Positions 45,312 to 54,835 of a stretch of DNA of 64,000 bases are shown one piece after another. Source of the stretch: Calothrix sp. NIES-4105 (GTDB lineage: Bacteria; Cyanobacteriota; Cyanobacteriia; Cyanobacteriales; Nostocaceae); the NCBI RefSeq assembly GCF_002368415.1, contig NZ_AP018290.1:6523614-6587613 (forward strand), read 5' to 3'. Positions within the stretch are counted from its first letter, which is position 1. The number at the start of each line of letters is the position of its first letter. A program made the translations under genes and the position numbers. Under the pieces are notes generated by a model. That model saw only the letters and a program-made list of their open reading frames with translations, did not search any database and was not told where the DNA came from.

Positions 45312-46442
45312 ATGATAAAATCACTCCAGAAAGCATCTAAAAGTAGTTTGCTAGGCAAGAAATCACTAAGCGGTTGGCAAAAAATCCTTTTATATATAGT
45401 TGTAGCTTATTTAGTTTTATTATTGGCGCCAATTGCAGGGTTTGATTTACCAAGAATTATAGGCGAAATAAAAAGTAACCCTGCTCTTTTAATTCAACAA
45501 CTATTAATTGGTCTGGTTAACGGTGCAATTATTGCGATTATTGCATTAGGCTACACAATGGTTTATGGCATCATCGAGTTGATTAACTTTGCTCATGGTG
45601 ATTTGTACATGTTAGGGGCATTCGCATCACTAACTGTTATTGGAGCTTTTGGCATTAGCGATGGTGCATCGTTTCAAGCAAGTCTAGGCGCTATATTTAT
45701 TGCTTTGATTGTTAGCACGATGTTATGCGCTGGCTTAAATATATTAACTGAAAAATATGCCTACCGACCATTACGAAATGCACCACGACTGGCGCCTTTA
45801 ATTTCGGCAATTGGAGTTTCGTTCATTTTTCAGAATATTGGGCTGTTCTGGGGTGGTTTAAAGTCATTTATCCCTGTAATGGGTGTAAACGCTGCAGCAC
45901 CAAAGAATTTTCCAGATTTATTACCGCGTATAGATATTCTTAAAGCATTGGGTATTCAAAGCAGTATTCAGTTCACAACTAAAGACTTAATCGTATTAGT
46001 GACTGCGCTGGTTTTAATGGTGGGACTACATTTATTTGTACAGTTTACATCTTGGGGCAAAGCAATGCGCGCGACTGCTCAAAATCGAGACGCAGCTAAA
46101 ATGATGGGCATTAATGTAGATGGGATTATAGTACTAACATTTTTAATTGGTGGTTGCCTAGCAGGAGCAGCAGGTTTATTAGTTGGACTTTATAACAATA
46201 CTATTGTTTTTACAATGGGTTTTACAGCGGGTTTACGAGCATTCACCGCCGCAGTTTTAGGAGGAATTGGTAATATTGTGGGAGCAATGTTAGGGGGAGT
46301 ATTAATTGGATTACTCTCAGCTTTAAGCGACCAATATTTTTCAAGTCGATGGACAAATGCTTGGGTATTCGCTGTTTTGGTGATAATTTTAGCATTCCGA
46401 CCAGGTGGTCTACTTGGTGATAACGCACAAGAAAAGGTTTAA
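45312..46442 (+). CDS. livH: Branched-chain/neutral amino-acid permease (LivH type)
   Basis: 376 residues with eight or so membrane segments. LIGLVNGAIIAIIALGYTMVYGIIELINFAHGD is the family N-terminal hallmark, and FTAAVLGGIGNIVGAMLGGVLIG the EAA-like loop that contacts the ATPase. An N-terminal extension of about 60 residues with an extra hydrophobic stretch precedes the core. Corresponds to NatD-type permeases in cyanobacteria. Followed by livM after 18 bases. Confidence 0.92.
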   Translation: MIKSLQKASKSSLLGKKSLSGWQKILLYIVVAYLVLLLAPIAGFDLPRIIGEIKSNPALLIQQLLIGLVNGAIIAIIALGYTMVYGIIELINFAHGDLYMLGAFASLTVIGAFGISDGASFQASLGAIFIALIVSTMLCAGLNILTEKYAYRPLRNAPRLAPLISAIGVSFIFQNIGLFWGGLKSFIPVMGVNAAAPKNFPDLLPRIDILKALGIQSSIQFTTKDLIVLVTALVLMVGLHLFVQFTSWGKAMRATAQNRDAAKMMGINVDGIIVLTFLIGGCLAGAAGLLVGLYNNTIVFTMGFTAGLRAFTAAVLGGIGNIVGAMLGGVLIGLLSALSDQYFSSRWTNAWVFAVLVIILAFRPGGLLGDNAQEKV

Positions 46443-46460
46443 AATATATAAGTAATAAAG

Positions 46461-48008
46461 ATGAAAAAATTACTAAACCAAATAATTAAATCGGTTGGAG
46501 TGTTGGGAATAGTCGCTGCCATTACCGTCTTAACCTTCGGTGGTTGGAGTGGTGCAATTATGAGTTGGCTACTCGGTACTGCAATAGGATTAACTCAAAC
46601 TCAAGGTAAAAGAATTAATACCCCTACTCAGGGCGCCACTTACGGTGCTTCTTCAGGGTTGATACTAGGTGTTTGTGTACTAGTTGCTAGTTTAATCCAA
46701 GGTTTATTGTTGTTACCCATTTCGGGACGTTCAGCAATTGGGTTTCCCGAAGCTTTATTATACGGGGTTAGCGGTCTTGTGATTGCACCATTATTTGCAG
46801 CCATAACTGGAGCAATACAAGCATTAAATCCTAAACAGCGACAATTAGGAACGTTAATCGTTCTCGGCTTTTCGATAATTTTATTTCCTTTAGTCGATGC
46901 AGTTGCCCAAACTCGTTGGATATCAACTGTTATTGAAATCCAAATCTTTATCTTGTTAGCATTAGGACTAAATATTACCGTTGGCTTTGCTGGACTGCTT
47001 GATTTAGGTTACGCAGCTTTTTTTGCAATTGGCGCCTACACAACAGGTTTATTGTGTTCACCTCAACTCAATATTCACTGGAACTTTTGGCTAGTAATTC
47101 CCATTGCAGCAGCAGTTGCAGCGCTTTTTGGCGTAATTCTTGGCGCCCCCACATTACGGTTGAGAGGTGATTACCTTGCTATTGTTACCCTTGGTTTTGG
47201 AGAAATTGTCCCTGTCCTTTTTCGTAACTTAACTCAAATTCGTATTGAAGAACCAATTTCTAAAATTATTGGTAGCTTAATTGGGCGCCCAGAAATGGCG
47301 ATTTGTCTTGTCGGATGTGACCGCGCGATTAATTTAACAGGTGGTGAACCAGGAATTAACCCTATCGACCGACCCTACCTACCAATCATCGGTAGTTTCA
47401 CCAGCAGCAATCCTTTTCCTTGGTATTATTTGATATTATTTCTCGTAATTTTCTCTTACTTCGCAATTAGTCGATTACGAGATTCGCGTTTAGGAAGAGC
47501 TTGGACGGCAATTCGCGAAGATGAGCTTGCTGCAAGTGCTATGGGAATAAACCTAGTTAGAACAAAATTACTTGCATTTGCTATGGGAGCAGCTTTTGCA
47601 GGATTTGCTGGTGCATTTTACGCCGCTTATATCAGTGCTATCTTCCCCAGTGTATTTGACTTTTCAGTGTCTGTAATTATATTGTGTATGGTGATTTTAG
47701 GCGGTTTAGGAAACATGACAGGAGTTATCTTAGGTGGCATCATTATTATGGGCGCCGACCGATTGTTTCTACCTCAAATCGCCAGAATATTAGAAGGAAT
47801 TCGCACGACAACTTTGCTACCGCTAATTAGCAATCCACAATGGCAAGAATTTATTAGAACCAGCTTAGACCCTACACAAATGCGTTTGTTTCTGTTTGGT
47901 CTGACCCTCGTAATTATGATGTTAGTGCGTCCAGAAGGATTAGTGCCAGATAGACTGCGACAAGCAGAATTACATGGAGAAGCAACAGATAGCGAAGTCA
48001 CAACTTGA
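46461..48008 (+). CDS. livM: Branched-chain/neutral amino-acid permease (LivM type)
   Basis: 515 residues, longer than E. coli LivM because of extra N-terminal membrane segments (about 10-135). Core marks: LGLNITVGFAGLLDLGYAAFFAIGAY, LRLRGDYLAIVTLGFGEI, and the loop FAGFAGAFYAAYISAIFP with VILGGLGNMTGVILGG. An insert of about 60 residues after GEIVPVLFRN (ISKIIGSLIGRPEMAICLV) is present. Corresponds to NatC-type permeases. 30 bases before livG. Confidence 0.92.
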   Translation: MKKLLNQIIKSVGVLGIVAAITVLTFGGWSGAIMSWLLGTAIGLTQTQGKRINTPTQGATYGASSGLILGVCVLVASLIQGLLLLPISGRSAIGFPEALLYGVSGLVIAPLFAAITGAIQALNPKQRQLGTLIVLGFSIILFPLVDAVAQTRWISTVIEIQIFILLALGLNITVGFAGLLDLGYAAFFAIGAYTTGLLCSPQLNIHWNFWLVIPIAAAVAALFGVILGAPTLRLRGDYLAIVTLGFGEIVPVLFRNLTQIRIEEPISKIIGSLIGRPEMAICLVGCDRAINLTGGEPGINPIDRPYLPIIGSFTSSNPFPWYYLILFLVIFSYFAISRLRDSRLGRAWTAIREDELAASAMGINLVRTKLLAFAMGAAFAGFAGAFYAAYISAIFPSVFDFSVSVIILCMVILGGLGNMTGVILGGIIIMGADRLFLPQIARILEGIRTTTLLPLISNPQWQEFIRTSLDPTQMRLFLFGLTLVIMMLVRPEGLVPDRLRQAELHGEATDSEVTT

Positions 48009-48038
48009 TAATAATTTAGTTAAATAAATAGTATATAT

Positions 48039-48824
48039 ATGATGGCAGTCGAACCCAAAGTAGCAATATTAGAAGCACAGCAACTGACAATGCGATTTGG
48101 TGGCTTAACAGCCGTTAATCAAGTTGATTTTGTCTTAGAAAAAGGTAGTATTGCCAGCCTCATTGGTCCAAATGGAGCGGGAAAAACAACGTTTTTTAAC
48201 ATGTTGACTGGTATTTATCACCCTAGTGCAGGTAGGTTATGGCTTTATGATAGAGACATTACTGGCTTGAAACCAGACGAACTTACCAAACTAGGTGTAG
48301 CTAGAACTTTCCAGAATATCCGCCTATTTAATAACATGACCGTGCTGGATAATGTATTAGTAGGAATGCACGGTAAACTAAAAGCTAACCTCGTTGGCAC
48401 TTTACTGCGTCCTCCAGCGGTTGTTCAAGAAGAATCTAACGCCAGAATTAAAGCTTTACATTGGTTAGATTATGCAGGTTTAGCTAAATCTAGAACCTTT
48501 GAGTTAGCAAAAAATCTTTCTTATGGAGAACAAAGGCGCCTAGAAATAGCAAGAGCATTAGCATCCGAACCGCAATTATTGCTTCTAGACGAACCAACAG
48601 CAGGAATGAATCCTAGAGAAACAGGAGAGTTAACTGCGTTTATGCAACAAATTCGTAGCGAACTAAACCTAACTATATTATTAATCGAACACGACATGAA
48701 ACTCGTGATGGGAATCAGCGACTATATTACCGTACTTGCAAACGGTAAAAAAATCTCCGAAGGAACACCCGCTCATGTACGTCAAGACCCTCTTGTAATT
48801 GAAGCCTACCTAGGCAAAGAGTAA
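48039..48824 (+). CDS. livG: Amino-acid ABC transporter ATPase (LivG type)
   Basis: 261 residues. Walker A GPNGAGKTT, signature LSYGEQRRLEIARAL, Walker B LLLLDEPTAGMNP, and the switch His in IEHDM. LivG-type C-terminal end (VIEAYLGKE). NatA-like. A second in-frame ATG at 48042 is an equally good start. It is followed by a palindromic repeat and then livF. Confidence 0.94.
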   Translation: MMAVEPKVAILEAQQLTMRFGGLTAVNQVDFVLEKGSIASLIGPNGAGKTTFFNMLTGIYHPSAGRLWLYDRDITGLKPDELTKLGVARTFQNIRLFNNMTVLDNVLVGMHGKLKANLVGTLLRPPAVVQEESNARIKALHWLDYAGLAKSRTFELAKNLSYGEQRRLEIARALASEPQLLLLDEPTAGMNPRETGELTAFMQQIRSELNLTILLIEHDMKLVMGISDYITVLANGKKISEGTPAHVRQDPLVIEAYLGKE

Positions 48825-48874
48825 CACCAAGAGAGCGATAGATATCATCAGAGCGATACCGTCATGATACCGTA

Positions 48875-48929
48875 AGGGCGGGTTAACGAAAAAACCAATT
48901 TCCTTTTAAGATACCTCTAAACCCGCCCT
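48875..48929. repeat. Palindromic repeat, GGGCGGGTT family, between livG and livF
   Basis: AGGGCGGGTTAA and TAAACCCGCCCT arms with a 31-base AT-rich spacer, the same family as 9242-9298. It may lower read-through to livF or be a neutral insertion. Confidence 0.65.
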
Positions 48930-48968
48930 CCCATAGCAAAATCCAAAAATACAAAAATCTAAAATATA

Positions 48969-49682
48969 ATGCTACAAGTCAAAGACATCCATACATACTA
49001 CGGTAATATACAAGCCCTAAAAGGTGTATCAATAAATATCAACCAGGGCGAAATCTGTACCCTTATCGGTAGCAACGGCGCCGGGAAAACCACTCTTTTA
49101 CGAACCATCCAAGGACTTATACGTCCCCGTCAAGGTACAATATTATTCGAGGGAAAAGCATTAGAAACCGTATCGCCCCAAAAAATTGTTCGTGAATTAA
49201 ACATAGCTCAAAGTCCAGAAGGACGGATGATTTTTCCTAGGATGACAGTGCTAGAAAATTTAGAAATGGGCGCCTTTTGTCGGAAAGATAAACTTGGTAT
49301 AAAATCAGATTTAGAATACGTCCTAAATTTATTTCCCCGTCTGCGAGAGCGAATAAGCCAAAAAGGTGGAACACTTAGCGGTGGTGAACAACAAATGCTA
49401 TCAATTGGACGCGCGTTAATGGCAAAACCTCGCTTGTTATTACTCGATGAACCAAGCATGGGTTTAGCTCCTAACTTAGTGCAAGAAATATTTTCTTTGA
49501 TTAGGCAAATTAACAAAGAACGAGAAACAACTATTTTACTAGTCGAACAAAACGCTCGTCAGGCATTAGATGTTGCCGTGCGCGGTTATGTGCTGCGAAC
49601 TGGTAAAATTGAACTCGAAGGTCGAGCTAGTGATTTACAAACCAACGAAGAAGTTCGTAAAGCTTATTTAGGTGAAGGTTAA
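48969..49682 (+). CDS. livF: Amino-acid ABC transporter ATPase (LivF type)
   Basis: 237 residues. Walker A GSNGAGKTT, signature LSGGEQQMLSIGRAL, Walker B LLLLDEPSMGLAP, and the switch His position occupied in LVEQNARQ as typical for LivF. Ends VRKAYLGEG. NatE-like. Last gene of the five-gene transporter set. Confidence 0.94.
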   Translation: MLQVKDIHTYYGNIQALKGVSININQGEICTLIGSNGAGKTTLLRTIQGLIRPRQGTILFEGKALETVSPQKIVRELNIAQSPEGRMIFPRMTVLENLEMGAFCRKDKLGIKSDLEYVLNLFPRLRERISQKGGTLSGGEQQMLSIGRALMAKPRLLLLDEPSMGLAPNLVQEIFSLIRQINKERETTILLVEQNARQALDVAVRGYVLRTGKIELEGRASDLQTNEEVRKAYLGEG

Positions 49683-49843
49683 TAACGCGCTTATTGTTGC
49701 TGCATCTTTTTGGGGTGTTTGAAAAGTAATATTTATTATACAATCCGAAATTTGATCCACCCTAACAAGAACGCATGGAAGAGGAGAACAAGAGGAGGTT
49801 TTAGTGGGTAAGTTTCGTAGAGCAGATTGCACAAGGGGATAAT

Positions 49844-50116
49844 ATGTTATTTATGGTTGTCGAACGGTTCAAAGAAGGCAAAGCTAAAGAGATATATCGC
49901 CGCTTCCAAGAAAAAGGGCGAATGATGCCAGAAGGGTTACGATACATAGATAGTTGGGTTGAAGTAAACTTTGGACGCTGCTTTCAGCTTATGGAGTGTA
50001 ACGACTTGCGTTTATTTCAGCAATGGGTTTTAGAGTGGGAAGACTTGGGAGAATTCGAGATAATACCCGTCGTTTCCTCAAAGGAGACGCTGGAAGTTAT
50101 TACTAAAACGCTATAG
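49844..50116 (+). CDS. DUF3303-type small protein
   Basis: 90 residues: MLFMVVERFKEGKAKEIYRRFQEKGRMMPEGLRYIDSW, then GRCFQLMECND and WVLEWEDLGEFEIIPVVSS. This is the pattern of DUF3303, a ferredoxin-like (dimeric alpha/beta barrel) family common in cyanobacteria. Function unknown. A purine-rich AAGGGGAT lies before the ATG. Followed by a broken DUF4336 gene. Confidence 0.82.
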   Translation: MLFMVVERFKEGKAKEIYRRFQEKGRMMPEGLRYIDSWVEVNFGRCFQLMECNDLRLFQQWVLEWEDLGEFEIIPVVSSKETLEVITKTL

Positions 50117-50130
50117 AAAGCGAGTAAATT

Positions 50131-50322
50131 ATGCTTCGAGAAATAGATAATAACCTTTGGGTCGCAGAACAACCATTTAAGTATTGGGGGCTAGAAGTCG
50201 GCGCCCGCATGACAGTTATTCGTTTAATATCTGGAGAGTTAATCGTAATTTCTCCAATTCAAACAGGATGGTGCTACTGGTTTAAGTTAACCAGTAGTAC
50301 CAAATTGCGTCATTACAACTAA
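50131..50322 (+). pseudogene. N-terminal fragment of a DUF4336 gene
   Basis: MLREIDNNLWVAEQPFKYWG and MTVIRLISGELIVISPIQ match the first 45 residues or so of DUF4336 proteins (metallo-hydrolase-like, normally over 200 residues). After SPIQ the frame runs into a 13-bp hairpin (50270-50282 with 50289-50301) and stops after 63 codons. The remaining three quarters of the family sequence is not in the following DNA. Either a deletion relic or a shortened gene. Confidence 0.7.
50270..50301. terminator. Hairpin at the joint of the DUF4336 fragment
   Basis: GGTGCTACTGGTT and AACCAGTAGTACC arms, one mismatch, 6-base loop. It lies between convergent genes and can end transcription from either side. 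Confidence 0.55.
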
Positions 50323-50909
50323 GCTGACTGCATTACTTGTCCCTGCTGCTGTTGCTGTAACTGATACATATGGTTAAACAGCTTCCAACAATATTCTTCT
50401 GGCAACCCGCAAGTAACGGCGCCTCGTAAAACTATATTAAAGTACCAATCGTTCGGCGCCACTTCTTGGGCTAGTTTATTAACAACTACATAAGTTCGCA
50501 CATTCTTATAAACTTTACCGTGAGCGCGAACTTCTATTATTTCTCGACGATAACCACCTCTAGGTACATCTTCCCGTTTGTCTAACTGTTCGCTAAGGCG
50601 CCAAGGTAACTTATATAAAACACCTTTAACGCTAGCTTTTGGGTCTGGCACTACATCCAATACACCACACTTACGAGTTTGAGAATAGCGATAAAACCCT
50701 AGTCTATAACCTTTTAGCGTTCCGGCGCCTACAACATAAAGATGAGTTTTTTCACCTAGTGACCGTTTTAGGTCTACCGGACACATACACGAACCATATG
50801 CAAAATAGTAAAATGTTGAATCTTCACCATGCTGCGATTCCAAGTTACACAACGCTTGGCTCTCTGTAATTATCGCATTTTGGTGTAATTGCTTACCCAA
50901 ATTTTTCAC
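50319..50909 (-). CDS. Gamma-glutamylcyclotransferase-like protein
   Basis: 196 residues. YYFAYGSCMCPVDLKRSLG corresponds to the family's YGSN phosphate-like loop (Cys replaces Asn), and LDKREDVPRGGYRREII holds the Glu in the position of the catalytic base. Fold of AIG2/GGCT enzymes, which form 5-oxoproline from gamma-glutamyl substrates. C-terminus rich in Gln. Start is a GTG at 50909. Reaction inferred from family only. Confidence 0.78.
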   Translation of the reverse strand: MKNLGKQLHQNAIITESQALCNLESQHGEDSTFYYFAYGSCMCPVDLKRSLGEKTHLYVVGAGTLKGYRLGFYRYSQTRKCGVLDVVPDPKASVKGVLYKLPWRLSEQLDKREDVPRGGYRREIIEVRAHGKVYKNVRTYVVVNKLAQEVAPNDWYFNIVLRGAVTCGLPEEYCWKLFNHMYQLQQQQQGQVMQSA

Positions 50910-51092
50910 CTATCTTTTTATACAGGGACTACTGATATTATTTTATCATTGTTTTGCATGTATAGAGGCGGCGACCAAAAAAACTGTCAAATCTGTGGAA
51001 GTAAATAATAATAAGTAATAACTTTAATTACGGACTTAGTTCAATGTGTTGATCAGTTTGAGCAAGGTTTGAAAAAATATAGACACCTGTAG

Positions 51093-51110
51093 GGTGGGCT
51101 TCGGCCCACC
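51093..51110. repeat. Small palindrome, GGTGGGC family, copy 5
   Basis: GGTGGGC-TTCG-GCCCACC, 9 bases beyond the stop of the minus-strand repeat protein. A UUCG-type tetraloop makes this a stable hairpin on the plus strand. Confidence 0.75.
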
Positions 51111-51118
51111 TTACTACG

Positions 51119-53830
51119 TTATCTATTGCTGAGTGTTGTTGCTGTTAAGTCATTCCAAGCTTTTAATACAACCCTTAAGTTGTCTGGCAATTTTTCGCTC
51201 GATGCATCATTATACTGTATTGTACCTTTTTCGGAGGTAAGAGTATAAGTGATATAATCTGCGGCGCCGCTTGGAGCAGGATAACTAATATTTTGGAATA
51301 GTTCTGCTTGCCGTTTTAGTACCTGCTCGAACTGTTTTACCTCACTTTGCTCTAGTCGGAATACTCTACGGTCAGAATCATTTGTATCACCTAGACGAGT
51401 TTGAATTAGGCGCCCGTCTTCGAGTAAAACTGTTTCGTAGGTTCTGCCAATAAAACCACCTGTTGTTACATATCGGAATATTACACCGTCTGTTAATGCG
51501 GGTGGTAATGAGCGTGTAGGTATTGGTACACCTCCATTTGCTACTTCATCTACAACTTTGCTAGCATCTGTATTTAATCGAAATGCGATTTTATTGCTTG
51601 CATTGCCAATGAAATTATTTGTGTGGTAAACAAAACGCTCTCTACCAACTGCAACCGTAATACGCCATCCTCTAACTGGTGTATTGGTGTTTGAATTACC
51701 ACTTAAACCAAGATTACCATTCTTCCAAGTTACAAGTTCGGCGCCAGTTATGTTTTTAGTGGATACATTGACTTTGGCAACCGCGCGTTTTTGAGCATCA
51801 TCTAACACGCTTTTAACTATTGGTTTTGGTATGCTGGCTATAGGTAAGTACTCATATCGAGTAGTATCTTTATCAACGGCATATACCCAATTTTCCATTC
51901 CATTCGACACTGTGACTTCTGCTGAGAAGTTTCTATCAGAAGGGTTATCAGATACTAACTTGATGCTTGTAACGCGAAATTCTGCTAGGTCTTTTTCGGA
52001 AGAACGTCTTAAAGCATCTTTCTTAATTACTTCTGCAAGTCTTGGCGCCAAAGCTGGAGTTTGGTCTTGATTTACAATCTTACCATCAGCACTAACTAAA
52101 TAAGTCCAATTACCAAGACCACTATCAACTGTAACATTCCAACCTGGAGTAGGTCTATATGACCTGTCGCATATGGGGTTGAAAGTTAAATTACAAGGGT
52201 TGGGGAAAGTTACTTTTTCTGCTTTGGTTATTCTAAATGTATCTTCTGAGCGTCCTGACCATTTAGAAGCGTCACGCAAAACAGCATCAGCAATATTTAT
52301 AGGTATATTTACATTACTGCCTACTTGGTCTTGTCTACCACCTTGAACTAGTTTCAGTTGTGACCCATTATCGCTAACAAAATAAACCCATGCATCACGA
52401 ACGTTATATGGTCTAACACTAACTTCCCAACCAGATACTGGAGCCGGTGTACAAGCAGGTAAGGTTGCTGGGTCATCGCAACCAAAGAACCACTGCTTAC
52501 GCTTATAGGAAACTACATCAAAAGCTTTTTGTGGTAGTTCCGCAGTTTCTGCAGCTTTAGATAAAACTGCATTTCTTACAGCTTTTGGTAAACCTTCTGC
52601 TAATAACTTTAAAGACTCACCTGTTTCATTGCTTAAATAAACCCAACGGTCTTGGTCGTTACTAACACTGACTTTCCATACATATGATTTTACCAAAGCT
52701 GGACAGTCTTGATTGGGAGGGCAGTAACCCTCAGTTTGCCATTTTCCACTTTCGATATTAACAACCGATAGTGTTCCTACAGGTACTCCTGCATTTTCAG
52801 ACACGCGCCGTAATATTCTATCACTGACATTTTGCGGCAATGTAATATTACTTGCAGCTAAATTCAATCTTACTTGCGAACCATCTGGTAAAACATGGTA
52901 CACTAGGCGCCGTTTACCTGCTTCCACTGTCACACGAAATGCGCGTTGGTTTATTTTAGTACAAGCTTCATTTGGTCTAGCTAAACCCAAACAACCATCA
53001 ACGCTAATTTGTTGAACACTACCTATTTCTAACTCAGATACTGGCAAACCTGATGCTCCTGCTGCTGCTCTTAAAACCGCGCGTTCAGCTTTATCAGATA
53101 AACCTTTGTTATCAATGTCACTTTCTTTTCTATTTAATCTAACTACAGAACCGCTTTCATTAGTATGGTAAATCAAATTTGTGTCTTTGATACCAACAAC
53201 AACACGCCAACCTGGAATTACTTGTTGAGTACATAGTCGGTTTGGTTCAGCAAGTTCCAAACATCCATCTCTCCAGTCGCGCGCTTGTGCTTGAGTAATA
53301 TTAAGCTGTCTTGGCTGTACTCTTAAATGAGATGATGCAGCTCTAATTACAGCATCACGAACTCGACTGGGTAAGCGAGTGTTATTACCATTATCAGAAA
53401 TATTTCGATTAGTAACACGTAAATTACGACCATTGTTATTGGTGTGGTAAATAAAATTTTCACGACCGTTCGATACGACAACTTGCCATCCTGGTACTAA
53501 CGCTTGTGTACAAAGTTCACCTGGGCCTGCTAGTTCCAAACAACCATTACGCCACGTTCTTTCAGTAGATTCAACTATACTTATATTTGATGGTGCAATA
53601 CCCTGGCGCCGTGATAAGTCTCTAATTACTGCATTTCTGACCGCACGTGGTAAATTACGATTACTGCTGATTTTTAACTCTTTTGTAACAGGTGATGCAG
53701 AATTTACTGGCGCCGCTATAGCACTCTTAACCAAGGAGATGCTGCTAAGTGACAAAACACCGCTTAATACAAAAGCAGTAACAACTTGTCGCTGATTCAT
53801 GATAGAATTATTTTTGAAATTAGTTTTCAT
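51119..53830 (-). CDS. Large exported protein with eight tandem ~75-residue repeats
   Basis: About 900 residues. An N-terminal signal segment (VVTAFVLSGVLSLSSISLVKSAIAA) is followed by eight repeats. Each starts LP-x-A-V-R-N-A-V-type helix, then a strand pair around W-x-x-G-C-L-E-L-A and C-T, and ends P-G-W-x-V-x-V ... Y-H-T-N. Repeats 1-3 keep the paired cysteines (GCLELA ... LCTQ); later ones vary. A distinct C-terminal domain (about 770-903) follows. I cannot name the family; the repeat resembles PepSY-like export domains only in length and strand pattern. Envelope or extracellular. A start at 53800 is equally possible. Stand-alone gene. Confidence 0.75.
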   Translation of the reverse strand: MKTNFKNNSIMNQRQVVTAFVLSGVLSLSSISLVKSAIAAPVNSASPVTKELKISSNRNLPRAVRNAVIRDLSRRQGIAPSNISIVESTERTWRNGCLELAGPGELCTQALVPGWQVVVSNGRENFIYHTNNNGRNLRVTNRNISDNGNNTRLPSRVRDAVIRAASSHLRVQPRQLNITQAQARDWRDGCLELAEPNRLCTQQVIPGWRVVVGIKDTNLIYHTNESGSVVRLNRKESDIDNKGLSDKAERAVLRAAAGASGLPVSELEIGSVQQISVDGCLGLARPNEACTKINQRAFRVTVEAGKRRLVYHVLPDGSQVRLNLAASNITLPQNVSDRILRRVSENAGVPVGTLSVVNIESGKWQTEGYCPPNQDCPALVKSYVWKVSVSNDQDRWVYLSNETGESLKLLAEGLPKAVRNAVLSKAAETAELPQKAFDVVSYKRKQWFFGCDDPATLPACTPAPVSGWEVSVRPYNVRDAWVYFVSDNGSQLKLVQGGRQDQVGSNVNIPINIADAVLRDASKWSGRSEDTFRITKAEKVTFPNPCNLTFNPICDRSYRPTPGWNVTVDSGLGNWTYLVSADGKIVNQDQTPALAPRLAEVIKKDALRRSSEKDLAEFRVTSIKLVSDNPSDRNFSAEVTVSNGMENWVYAVDKDTTRYEYLPIASIPKPIVKSVLDDAQKRAVAKVNVSTKNITGAELVTWKNGNLGLSGNSNTNTPVRGWRITVAVGRERFVYHTNNFIGNASNKIAFRLNTDASKVVDEVANGGVPIPTRSLPPALTDGVIFRYVTTGGFIGRTYETVLLEDGRLIQTRLGDTNDSDRRVFRLEQSEVKQFEQVLKRQAELFQNISYPAPSGAADYITYTLTSEKGTIQYNDASSEKLPDNLRVVLKAWNDLTATTLSNR

Positions 53831-54124
53831 AGTTACATGTGAGACAGTAATTATCCGTCAGCCGTTAATTCGCAGAAAATGATTAATTGCAAGCGACAAC
53901 AAATTCTTCATCCTAAACTTATATAGTTCGGGACGAAATATAAAACTTGATAGAGATAGATGTAATATATTGCCCTGCATACCGAAATAGACGCAAATTA
54001 ACTCGTCCTTTGTTCCTTAGTTTTTACAGGAACTTTAAAAAGGGCGAGCAAAGTTTATGTGTTTATATATAGACTTGTTATATATTCCGTATTTACACCA
54101 AATACATATAGTGATTACATCTAA
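53831..54124. other. Gap between repeat protein and NTPase-like fragment
   Basis: AT-rich, no gene, repeat or RNA recognised; holds the promoter of the minus-strand repeat protein. Confidence 0.4.
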
Positions 54125-54628
54125 CTAAGCTGATAAAGACTGCTGATTAAACGAACCTGGTGTATCAAAACGAATTGTACATGCAGCCCAGTCTTTCAAA
54201 TCAGGCGCCAGCCATACCAAACGGCGTACAATATCATCATTAACCCAAAGCACTAAAGGGAAATGGAACTGTTTACGTAACTCATCGCGCATGAGGTTTG
54301 TAGAAACAATTAACTGATTAATTGAGATAACTGACTCCAAACCCCTGACCATTAAAGCTTCAGGCTGACTAGAACCCAATGTAGTAGCAATAGTCGTATA
54401 TAATGTATCAGCCGTTGGAGGTAAAACAATCTCCTTAATATCCACTGCCGAGAACTCATGCAGCAAACTAACTATATCCTGCTGTCGCTGTGGAGAATTA
54501 CAGCAAGCTAAAAGCAGCGAAAAATCACCGCTTGCCACCATTATCGACCTTGCTAGCGTCTTTATGGCAGCAGTTGAGCTTGATATATCTCGTTTTGGTT
54601 CTCGTTGTGTTTTAAGTAGACTAATCAT
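54125..54628 (-). CDS. N-terminal NTPase-like domain, truncated
   Basis: About 167 residues. FSLLLACCNSPQRQQDIVSLL, a middle strand/helix region with ALMVRGLESVISINQLI, and FHFPLVLWVNDDIVRRLVWLAPDLKDWAACTIRF resemble the start of large cyanobacterial TPR or NTPase proteins, where FPIVLWV and APDFWSW-like motifs are followed by the rest of the ATPase and repeats. Here the protein ends right after that block. ATG at 54628 is preferred to GTG at 54634. A shortened gene or a natural single-domain version. Confidence 0.5.
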   Translation of the reverse strand: MISLLKTQREPKRDISSSTAAIKTLARSIMVASGDFSLLLACCNSPQRQQDIVSLLHEFSAVDIKEIVLPPTADTLYTTIATTLGSSQPEALMVRGLESVISINQLIVSTNLMRDELRKQFHFPLVLWVNDDIVRRLVWLAPDLKDWAACTIRFDTPGSFNQQSLSA

Positions 54629-54805
54629 TTCCACGCCCTGACTATAATTTGATGCACTACTAAGAAAATATCAGCAAAATTACTCAAAAAAATCATCCTA
54701 TAGTAGGTAAGTGAGTAATTTTGTTGACATCTACTGGGATAACCTTGAATCGATCATATTCACAGTATCCAAATTGGGCATGGGGTGGTTGACCCCACAT
54801 TGAAT

Positions 54806-54833
54806 GTAGAGACGTGACATGTCACGTCTTTAC
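54806..54833. repeat. Palindrome GTAGAGACGTGAC...GTCACGTCTTTAC
   Basis: 28-base near-perfect inverted repeat of the family seen at 40338, lying just after the stop of the minus-strand desaturase/dehydrogenase gene; may act as its terminator. Confidence 0.8.
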
Positions 54834-54835
54834 AA

